DNA from: Phycisphaerae bacterium
Lineage (GTDB): Bacteria; Planctomycetota; Phycisphaerae; SM23-33
Reading direction: 5' to 3'
Assembly (NCBI GenBank): GCA_030610965.1
Contig: JAUWQU010000167.1
Coordinates: 1 to 7,492 of the forward strand
Length of the DNA: 7,492 nt
Part shown: positions 1-6,000 of the stretch, one piece after another
How the letters are laid out: every line of letters begins with the position of its first letter
Position numbering within the stretch: the first letter of the stretch is position 1
Notes under the pieces: generated by a model
What the model saw: the letters and a program-made list of their open reading frames with translations, nothing else
Database searches by the model: none
Told to the model about the DNA's origin: nothing
Program-made: the position numbers and the translations under genes

Positions 1-1
1 C

Positions 2-466
2 GCGGCGGGCAAGCCCATCGCCGAGCGTGCGCTGGCCAACGGATCGCCGGACCTTTTCAAGAACTTCCCCATCCTCGTCGTCGCCCTGGGCGGCGGGTTC
101 CCGCCCAATTTCATCTGGTGCCTGCTGCTGAACCTGCGCAACCGCACGGTCGGCGACTATGTGACGGGCGGCGCGCGGCGGCTCTCCGTCAACTACCTCT
201 TCGCCGCCCTCGCCGGCATCACCTGGTACTTCCAGTTCTTCTTTTACGGCATGGGCACCACGAAGATGAGCGAGTTCGACTTCTCGAGCTGGACGATCCA
301 CATGGCCTTCATCATCGTGTTCAGCAGCCTCTGGGGCATCGCCTTTAGAGAATGGAAAGGCTCCAGCAAGCGCACCCACTGGGTGATTTTCGCGGGCCTC
401 CTGGTGCTCGTCGCCTCCACGCTCGTCGTCGGCTACGGCAACTACATCGCCTCCGTCCAGCAATAG
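2..466 (+). CDS. rhaT: L-rhamnose/H+ symporter RhaT, C-terminal part (5' end outside window)
   Basis: This is the last 154 codons of an inner-membrane permease. RhaT-family proteins import L-rhamnose with a proton and are about 340 residues long, so slightly less than half is present. Four hydrophobic segments are visible at about residues 23-45, 62-85, 98-116 and 127-149 of the fragment. The stretch around residues 75-100 carries the run WYFQFFFYGMGTTKM followed by DFSSWTIHMAF, which I recognise as a hallmark of RhaT. The gene ends with TAG at 464-466. A decarboxylase-family gene start follows 11 bases later, preceded by AGGAAG at 465-470 that overlaps this stop codon, so the two were once translated from one message. 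RhaT in this place suggests the cluster deals with rhamnose-containing sugars, although no rhamnose catabolic gene is visible. The family call is strong; the exact substrate is inferred from the family. Confidence 0.93.
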   Translation, partial: AAGKPIAERALANGSPDLFKNFPILVVALGGGFPPNFIWCLLLNLRNRTVGDYVTGGARRLSVNYLFAALAGITWYFQFFFYGMGTTKMSEFDFSSWTIHMAFIIVFSSLWGIAFREWKGSSKRTHWVIFAGLLVLVASTLVVGYGNYIASVQQ

Positions 467-477
467 GAAGAAGCCCC

Positions 478-710
478 ATGACCCCGCGAGAACGTTTGCT
501 CACCGCCCTCGACCACCACGAGTCCGGCCGCGTGCCCATCGACCTGGGCGGCAGACGGGCATCCACAAGTTCGCCTACCAGAAGCTCATTGACCTCCTGG
601 GCCTCGATGAAGACATCGTCATCATGGACGCCATCCGAGCCTTTGGCAGCCAGGCCGCGAGCGTCTATAATGACGAAGTGGGCCAGGGAGATAACGTGCA
701 GGACGGCTGA
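478..710 (+). pseudogene. Broken uroporphyrinogen-decarboxylase-family gene (5' remnant)
   Basis: The ATG at 478 has a good ribosome binding site (AGGAAG, 465-470, 7-base spacing) and encodes MTPRERLLTAL, then RVPIDLGG, the typical N-terminus of the URO-D/methyltransferase (MtaA, HemE-like) family. After codon GGC at 550-552 the family resemblance moves to another frame: read from 552 it continues QTGIHKFAYQ, then LIDLLGLDED. Restoring a single base, most simply a C to give GGCGGCCAG, joins the two halves. The restored frame stops at TGA 708-710 after about 77 codons, whereas the family is about 340-370 residues. Convincing similarity ends near 635. Read without correction, the 478 frame runs to TAG 793-795 and would give a 105-residue product of which only about 25 residues look native. 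The gene therefore has two lesions, a frameshift and loss of about 80% of its length. The frameshift alone could be a sequencing error; the truncation is harder to explain that way. Residues for activity are absent. Confidence 0.75.
643..671 (+). promoter_or_regulatory. Candidate sigma-70-type promoter, TTGGCA-N17-TATAAT
   Basis: The -35 element TTGGCA (643-648, five of six consensus bases) and the -10 element TATAAT (666-671, all six) are separated by exactly 17 bases. Transcription would start near 678. It reads toward the esterase gene at 1039 and would give a leader of about 360 bases. It lies just after resemblance to the decarboxylase gene fades, in DNA that no longer encodes anything recognisable, which makes a chance match inside a functional gene less of a concern. 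No promoter of similar quality was noticed in the two gaps between the enzyme genes, so it may serve all three. The call rests on sequence match alone, and sigma-70 consensus use in this lineage is assumed. Confidence 0.5.
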
Positions 711-1038
711 CTGGATGTTCTTGGCCCGTCCGAAAGGCACAGGGATTTCTGGTAAAGTGTGGTCTGGCAATGGTAAGCCTCCAGGACTTCGTTAGTGTCA
801 GAGAGGCCATAGCTTGCCTTATGATTCTGTGCGGTCAAGAGCCCCAAGTCTGTTCGGGAAGTGTGCGGGCCGAAAGTCGGTGGACCACTTTGCCAGATGG
901 GGTTTTTCGGGGGGGCAATAGTAGACACTCGCTGCTGCAATATTGGATCTTGTCCGGCGTGAATTTGCGGCGCCATTTGCGCGCCGGCGACATTTAACTA
1001 ACGGTTAGGACCGCGAACTCAAGGAAAGGAACCTTATC
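672..1038 (+). other. Long leader or intergenic region with no recognisable gene
   Basis: These 367 bases separate the promoter and the broken decarboxylase gene from the esterase. Hand counts give 62 G+C of 120 at 721-840 (about 52%), clearly below the flanking genes. No reading frame on either strand gives a recognisable protein. Two short open frames exist on the + strand, 715-795 (26 residues) and 770-997 (75 residues), both without a convincing ribosome binding site or family resemblance. Small inverted repeats are present: GGACGG/CCGTCC (701-706 with 726-731), CCGA/TCGG (870-880), a GC-rich pair near 954-987, and the short palindrome CTAACGGTTAG at 998-1008. The ribosome binding site of the next gene, AAGGAAAGGA, is at 1021-1030. 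I do not recognise a known riboswitch, transposase remnant or structured RNA class. It may be a 5' untranslated leader, or the scar of an insertion or deletion. Confidence 0.5.
954..987 (+). promoter_or_regulatory. GC-rich alternative hairpins upstream of the esterase start
   Basis: Two mutually exclusive stems use the same bases. The outer one pairs CCGGCG (954-959) with CGCCGG (982-987). The inner one pairs CGGCGC (968-973) with GCGCCG (981-986) around the 7-base loop CATTTGC. They cannot form fully at the same time because both need 982-986. No U-tract follows, so neither is an ordinary intrinsic terminator. The structures end 33 bases before the Shine-Dalgarno sequence at 1021. A regulatory role is inference; in GC-rich DNA such stems also arise by chance. 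Confidence 0.25.
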
Positions 1039-2868
1039 ATGAATCGAACCTTCGTATTGTTGATTGCGTCCCTGATGGCGATTACCGCCGGCGCGAGCGC
1101 CGCCGAGAACGGGGCGCTGCGCGTTCACAACATCTTCAGCAGCAACATGGTGATTCAGCGCAACAAACCGATCAAGATCTGGGGCTGGGCGTCGGCGGGG
1201 GCGAAGGTATCCGTCCAGTTCGGCCAGGCGAAGGCTGAAGCCGCGGCCGGCGGCGAGGCGGGCCGGTGGGAGGTCACTTTCCCGGCTCAGGAGGCCGACG
1301 CGGCCGGGCGGAAGCTGGTGGTCAAGGCCGGCGACAAGACGATCGAGATGGAGAATATCCTCATCGGCGACGTCTGGGTCATGAACGGCCAGAGCAACAT
1401 GGCCTTCGGGCTTCGTGGTACACAGCAGGCGGACATGGAAGGCGTTCAGGCGCATTTGCCGCTGCTTCGCCGGGTCGGCATTGCGCCGAATGAATCGGAA
1501 ACGCTGCAGGTGGACATTCCGGCCGACAGAATCGCCGGCTGGACCATCTGCGCCCCCGATACCGCGGGCGGCTTTTCGGCCATCGGTTACAGCTTTGCCT
1601 CTCGCGTCCAGCGGGCCTTGCAGATTCCCATCGGGATCATCGACAACGCCCGCGGCGGGGCGGCCATTGAAAGCCTGGTTCCCCGGCAGAAGTTCAAGGA
1701 CGACCCGCTGGCCGCCAGGTACCTGAAACGGGTCGAGAAGCGGCAGGCGGAGTTCGACTGGGATGCGGCCATGAAGCCGCTGATCGAGAAATGGGAGAAG
1801 GACGTCGCCCAACAGCGCAAGAAGGGCGTGGCCCAAGACAAGCTGCCGCCCAAGCCCACGCGGAAAAGCATCCGCTCCTGGAACGTGCCCGGGCGGAGCC
1901 CAAGCGACGCCGCCTCCTGCTACAACGGCACGTTCGGCGCGTTCAAGGGGCTGGGGATCAAGGGGGTGCTCTTTCACCAGGGCTACAACAACGCCATGGG
2001 AACAAGCTGCTGGCCGAAACGCTACCGGGTGCTCATGAAACTCATGGTCGAGGGCTGGCGGGAAGACTTCGAAGACCCGAATCTGGCGGTGGGCGTCATC
2101 GGCTTCTGCGCCGGCAGCATTCCTCAGACGCGTGACAATTTCGAGCAATGGTCTGTTTCGACGGCCTCCTATATTCGCGAAGCCCAGCGGCTGGGGCTTG
2201 CCGACCTCGGGGATCCCACCAATACGGCGTTCCTGCCGATCTGCGATATCCAGATACCGGGTCTGCACACGTCCAAGAAACTGGTGCCCGCGGTGCGTGC
2301 CGCGCGCTGGGCGCTCAGCAGGATCTACGGCATGAAAGTCAACTGGGACAGCGCATCGCTGGTCTCGGCGAAGCCGGATGGTGATCGAATGGTGCTGACG
2401 TTCGATAAGCCCGTGATGCCTGATGACATGTCATTGGTCCTGGAAGGTTTTTCGATCGCCGACAAGTCAGGCAAGTTCTACATGGCCCATGCCGCGCAGC
2501 CGCTCAAGAAGGATGTCGGGATATGGAACACCGCCAACAAGAATTTCGATACCAAGACGATTTGTGTCTGGAGCCCGCTGGTTAAGGAACCCGTGGGCGT
2601 GCGTTACGCATGGGCTACAAGTCCGATGGGCAACCTGAAGGTCAACGGAAAGCAGTGGCTGCCGTTGCACAGTTTCCGCACCGATAACTGGGACTGGCCG
2701 GAGAGTGCGGATCCGTCCGAGAATGCCGTCGACCGCACCAAGAGTCGGGCGATGCAGAAGGATGCCGCCGAACGGCTCGAGTATCGCAAGACGGAGGAGG
2801 CCGGGCAGGCGGTCGGAATCCTCAAACGTATCGAGACGCTGGGCAAGAACGAGCCGAAGGGCAATTGA
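1039..2868 (+). CDS. Secreted sialate-O-acetylesterase-like carbohydrate esterase (SASA/SGNH)
   Basis: This 609-residue protein belongs to the SASA branch of SGNH esterases, which remove O-acetyl groups from sugars; the name sialate esterase is historical and the real substrate may be another acetylated glycan. Residues 1-22 form a signal peptide (hydrophobic core about 4-17, cleavage likely after the ASA at 19-21), so it acts outside the cytoplasm. A beta-sandwich-like start follows (FSSNMVIQRNKPIKIWGWA, 33-51). The nucleophile motif GQSNM puts the catalytic Ser at 119. IDNARGGAAIESLVP (201-215) is the second block. A charged helical insertion spans about 216-290. HQGYNNA (313-319) is the oxyanion-hole region, and DIQIPGLH (403-410) holds the likely catalytic His410. 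Two usual residues differ: Tyr replaces the Glu of the common QGE motif, and Gly stands two before the His where Asp is common. A charged tail of about 55 residues follows the usual end at RTDNWDW. The start is set by AAGGAAAGGA with 8-base spacing. Confidence 0.88.
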   Translation: MNRTFVLLIASLMAITAGASAAENGALRVHNIFSSNMVIQRNKPIKIWGWASAGAKVSVQFGQAKAEAAAGGEAGRWEVTFPAQEADAAGRKLVVKAGDKTIEMENILIGDVWVMNGQSNMAFGLRGTQQADMEGVQAHLPLLRRVGIAPNESETLQVDIPADRIAGWTICAPDTAGGFSAIGYSFASRVQRALQIPIGIIDNARGGAAIESLVPRQKFKDDPLAARYLKRVEKRQAEFDWDAAMKPLIEKWEKDVAQQRKKGVAQDKLPPKPTRKSIRSWNVPGRSPSDAASCYNGTFGAFKGLGIKGVLFHQGYNNAMGTSCWPKRYRVLMKLMVEGWREDFEDPNLAVGVIGFCAGSIPQTRDNFEQWSVSTASYIREAQRLGLADLGDPTNTAFLPICDIQIPGLHTSKKLVPAVRAARWALSRIYGMKVNWDSASLVSAKPDGDRMVLTFDKPVMPDDMSLVLEGFSIADKSGKFYMAHAAQPLKKDVGIWNTANKNFDTKTICVWSPLVKEPVGVRYAWATSPMGNLKVNGKQWLPLHSFRTDNWDWPESADPSENAVDRTKSRAMQKDAAERLEYRKTEEAGQAVGILKRIETLGKNEPKGN

Positions 2869-3033
2869 ACGGGAACCGGGAATATGGTCACCCGCTGTTC
2901 ATGAGCAGGCGGTGGCAGCCGATGGCCGCTCGTCGGCTGATTGACCGTTCCGGGAAACTTCGGAACCATCAGGGCGTCCCGCGGCTACGGGATGTCGTTG
3001 GAAAAGAGCGATTCAAGGCATGGAGATCCAGTT
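2869..3033 (+). promoter_or_regulatory. Hairpin-rich spacer between esterase and GH2-type genes
   Basis: The 165-base gap carries no gene but several inverted repeats in a row. CAGCCGA (2916-2922) pairs with TCGGCTG (2933-2939), seven base pairs with a 10-base loop. GTTCCG (2947-2952) pairs with CGGAAC (2961-2966) around an 8-base loop. TCCCG (2977-2981) pairs with CGGGA (2988-2992) around a 6-base loop. A weaker, bulged stem is possible at about 2892-2912. None is followed by a T-run, so I do not call a terminator. They could partly attenuate, process or stabilise the message between the two genes, or be incidental. Confidence 0.3.
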
Positions 3034-3036
3034 ATG
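3022..3036 (+). promoter_or_regulatory. Ribosome binding site that decides the GH2-type gene start
   Basis: GGAG at 3022-3025 sits 8 bases before the ATG at 3034. An in-frame TTG at 2941 would extend the protein by 31 residues, but that extension lacks hydrophobic or conserved features and would bury the signal peptide. The 3034 start places a normal signal peptide at the N-terminus. A second ATG at 3043 is possible but worse spaced. Confidence 0.65.
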
Positions 3037-5955
3037 TATCAGATGACCCGCGCGCCCATTCGATTGCTGGCTTGCCTGCCGGCGATCCTGTGTTGTCTTT
3101 CCCTCGAATGGGCTGCTGCATCGCAGGCAAAGCCATCCGGCGATCACTCCGCCCCAGCGAATCGGCAGACGATTTCGCTGGCTGGGACGTGGCGATTCGC
3201 GCTGGATGCCAGCGACGTCGGAGTGGACCAGCAATGGTTTGCCAAGAACCTCGACGACACGGTCCGGTTGCCCGGCACGACCGATGAGAACCACAAGGGC
3301 ATCAAGAAGGACGAGCAGTGCATCGATCGGCTCTCTCGAGTCTGGTATTGGAAAGGGCCGGCGTGGTATCAGCGCCGCGTGACGATTCCGGGCGCCTGGA
3401 AGGGCAAGCGTATCATGCTGCTGCTGGAGCGATCCAAACATACCCGGGTGTGGGTCGACCGGACGTTTTGCGGCGGGGAGGACACGCTCAGCGCCCCGCA
3501 ATTCTTCGACGTGACCGCGGCCATGACGCCGGGCGAGCATACGATCACCGTACTGGTCGATAATGCCAAGCTGCCGCCGGTCGGCCCGAGCCATGCGGTC
3601 GACGAACGGACGCAGACCAACTGGAACGGCATCGTGGGCAGAATGGAGCTTAGCGCGTCCGAGCCGGTTTGGCTGGAGGACGTACAGGTCTATCCGGACG
3701 TGGAGAAGAAGCAGGCGGTCGTTCGCGCGGTGGTCGGCAACATCACGGGCAAGGCGGCGTCGGGGCGAATCACGGTAGGGTGCGAGAGCTACAATGTCGC
3801 CAAGCCGTCAACCTTCAAGACGCAATCGTTCGAGTTCAAGGCCCCCGAGCGGGAGAACGTCGTCGAGCTGACCTACCAACCGGGCGACGACGTACCGCTC
3901 TGGGACGAGTTCCAGCCGGCCATGCTCCGCTTGAATCTCGAACTCGAATCGACGGCCGGCGGTGAGCGGAACCGCGACCAGCGGACGGTGAACTTCGGCA
4001 TGCGGGGTTTTACGAGGGAGCGTAACCGTTTGCTCATCAACGGTCGCCAGGTTTTCCTGCGGGGCAAACTCGATTGCTGCCTGTTCCCCCTGACCGGTTA
4101 TCCGCCCATGGACAAGGCCGGCTGGTTGCGCGTTTTGTCGATTGCCAAGTCGTACGGCATGAATCACTACCGCTTCCATTCATGGTGTCCGCCGGAAGCG
4201 GCGTTCGAGGCGGCCGACGAATTGGGAGTGTATTTCCAGGCGGAGATCCCGAGCAAGCGCAGCGGCTATCAGGTGCCCGAAAACAAGGAGGGGGCGACAC
4301 ACAACATCGACCGGCTCGACGTGGCAAGCACCTTGAGGAAGAAGTCGCTCTACGAATACGCCAAGCGCGAGGGGGAGTTGATCTTCAAGGCGTTCGGCAA
4401 TCATCCGTCGCTGGTCATGTTCACGCTCGGCAACGAGCTTGGCCGCAACCAGGGCATGTTCGAGATGGTGGCTTATTATAAGCAGATCGATCCGCGCCGG
4501 TTGTACGCGCAGGGTTCGAACAACGTCCACTGGAATCCCAGCCTGGCCGAGGGCGACGACTTCTGGGTCACCTGCAAGACCAGCAAGACCTTGCCGGTTC
4601 GCGGGGCGTTCTTCCAGGGCGACTATCTCAACCCGCACATAGAGCACCGTTCGCCTTCGACGATGGTCGATTTCAGCGAGTCGATCGCCGGCGTTCCGGT
4701 CCCGGTGATCAGTCACGAGAACGGTTCGTTCGAGGTCTCTCCCGACTTCCGCGAGATTGCGAAATACACGGGTGTGACGCGGGCGCGAAACCTGGAGATC
4801 TTCCGCGAGCGGCTCCGCGAGGCAGGCATGCTCGACCAGGCTCACGATTTTGTGCGCGCCTCGGGCGCGTTGTCGGTGATCTGTCACCGCGAAGATATCG
4901 AGGCCACCTTGAGGACGCCCGGCCTGGGCGGGTTCCAGTTGCTCGACATCCAGGACTTTCCCGGCCAGGGCACGGCGCTGGTCGGCATCCTCAACGTGTT
5001 CATGGAATCCAAGGGCCTGATCGCGCCCGAGGCGTGGCGCAAGTTTTGCTGTCAAACGGTGCCGTTATTGCGGATGAAGAAGTACACGTGGACGACCGAT
5101 GAGACGTTCATTGGCCGGGTCCAGGTGGCCCACTACGGCCCAGCCGACATGCCCGGCGCTCGGGTGACGTGGACAGTCGCCAACGAGGGGGGTAAGTCGG
5201 GTGTGTTCAGCGCCTTCGACCCGGTGACGATCGAGCAGGGCAAGGTCTTCGATGTAGACATGTTCGCGCTGCCGTTGGGCGATATCTTGGCTCCGCGAAA
5301 GCTGACGATCACACTGGCCATCGAGGGGACCACGTATCGCAACGATTACGAGATATGGGTGTATCCCCCCAAGGTCGATACGAGCGTGCCGTCCGGCGTG
5401 CTGGTCGCGGACAGTTTCACGGCCGCGGCAACAAAGAAGCACCTCGCCGGCGGCGGCAAGATCCTGTTGCTGCCAAAGCTGGACAAGCTGCCCCACAGCG
5501 TCGAGGGCGGGTTCCAGACCGACTTTTGGTCGCCGATGTTTGCCGCGGCGGCCAAAAAGCGAGGCCTCCCAGGGCCGCCGGGCACGTTGGGCATTCTCTG
5601 CGACCCGGATGCGCCCGGGCTGGCCGGTTTCCCCACGGAGTTCCACACCAACTGGCAGTGGTGGCACCTAGTGAAGAACTCGCGGCCGATCATTCTGGAT
5701 GACACGCCGAAAAGCTATCGCCCCATGGTTCAGATGATCGACAATTTTGTAACCAACCACAAGCTGGGGCTGATCGCGGAAACGAAGGTCGGCAAAGGCA
5801 AGATGTTGATCTGCGCAATCGATCTGCTCGGCCATCAGGACAAACCGGAAGCTCGCCAACTACTGCACAGTCTCCTGCGATATATCGACTCGGCGGCCTT
5901 TGCCCCCAAGGCGGAACTGGATGCCGAATTGTTGAAGAAACTCTTTCCGGGATAA
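3034..5955 (+). CDS. Secreted GH2-type glycoside hydrolase with C-terminal amidotransferase-like domain
   Basis: Read from ATG 3034, the protein has 973 residues. A signal peptide covers about 1-30 (core LLACLPAILCCLSL, cleavage likely after AAA), so it is exported. A jelly-roll sugar-binding domain of the GH2 type follows (SLAGTWRFALD, about 48-59, to about 205), then an immunoglobulin-like domain (about 210-322), then a TIM barrel (about 325-670). The barrel carries NHPSLVMFTLGNELG, whose Glu468 is the expected acid/base, and ISHENGSFEV, whose Glu562 is the likely nucleophile. LLDIQDFPGQGTALVGIL (about 637-654) is typical of a GH2-like group common in glycan-degrading clusters. After a beta-rich region, residues about 780-954 resemble the class I glutamine-amidotransferase-like fold seen at the C-terminus of several beta-galactosidase-type enzymes; no catalytic role is implied. 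GH2 includes beta-galactosidases, beta-glucuronidases, mannosidases and others, and I cannot choose the specificity. It lies between two esterase genes and is probably co-transcribed with them. Confidence 0.86.
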   Translation: MYQMTRAPIRLLACLPAILCCLSLEWAAASQAKPSGDHSAPANRQTISLAGTWRFALDASDVGVDQQWFAKNLDDTVRLPGTTDENHKGIKKDEQCIDRLSRVWYWKGPAWYQRRVTIPGAWKGKRIMLLLERSKHTRVWVDRTFCGGEDTLSAPQFFDVTAAMTPGEHTITVLVDNAKLPPVGPSHAVDERTQTNWNGIVGRMELSASEPVWLEDVQVYPDVEKKQAVVRAVVGNITGKAASGRITVGCESYNVAKPSTFKTQSFEFKAPERENVVELTYQPGDDVPLWDEFQPAMLRLNLELESTAGGERNRDQRTVNFGMRGFTRERNRLLINGRQVFLRGKLDCCLFPLTGYPPMDKAGWLRVLSIAKSYGMNHYRFHSWCPPEAAFEAADELGVYFQAEIPSKRSGYQVPENKEGATHNIDRLDVASTLRKKSLYEYAKREGELIFKAFGNHPSLVMFTLGNELGRNQGMFEMVAYYKQIDPRRLYAQGSNNVHWNPSLAEGDDFWVTCKTSKTLPVRGAFFQGDYLNPHIEHRSPSTMVDFSESIAGVPVPVISHENGSFEVSPDFREIAKYTGVTRARNLEIFRERLREAGMLDQAHDFVRASGALSVICHREDIEATLRTPGLGGFQLLDIQDFPGQGTALVGILNVFMESKGLIAPEAWRKFCCQTVPLLRMKKYTWTTDETFIGRVQVAHYGPADMPGARVTWTVANEGGKSGVFSAFDPVTIEQGKVFDVDMFALPLGDILAPRKLTITLAIEGTTYRNDYEIWVYPPKVDTSVPSGVLVADSFTAAATKKHLAGGGKILLLPKLDKLPHSVEGGFQTDFWSPMFAAAAKKRGLPGPPGTLGILCDPDAPGLAGFPTEFHTNWQWWHLVKNSRPIILDDTPKSYRPMVQMIDNFVTNHKLGLIAETKVGKGKMLICAIDLLGHQDKPEARQLLHSLLRYIDSAAFAPKAELDAELLKKLFPG

Positions 5956-6000
5956 CGCGATAGGGTAAGTTGTGTGAAAGCAACGAAGGGAAACAGAGCT

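Noticed and set aside
701..731. Intrinsic terminator at GGACGG/CCGTCC
   Set aside because: The loop is 19 bases long and no T-run follows, so it does not fit a rho-independent terminator.
715..795. 26-residue leader peptide candidate
   Set aside because: AGGA at 700-703 is a weak and distant ribosome binding site, the peptide has no runs of one residue that would suggest attenuation, and it is simply the tail of the shifted decarboxylase frame.
770..997. 75-codon open frame in the leader as a small gene
   Set aside because: There is no good ribosome binding site before its ATG, no signal or domain feature, and its length is expected by chance. It is mentioned in the leader entry only.
994..2268. 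Long open frame of 424 codons on the - strand
   Set aside because: It lies opposite the esterase gene, gives a protein with no recognisable motif, and has the Arg/Pro/Gly-rich look of an antisense shadow in high-GC DNA.
2941..3033. TTG at 2941 as the GH2-type gene start
   Set aside because: It would add 31 residues ahead of a clear signal peptide. The ATG at 3034 has a well-spaced GGAG.
3055..3075. Lipoprotein signal at LLAC in the GH2-type protein and at TSTC in the fusion protein
   Set aside because: In the first case the Cys comes too early in the hydrophobic core; in the second the residue before Cys is Thr, which does not fit a lipobox. Ordinary signal peptides fit both better.
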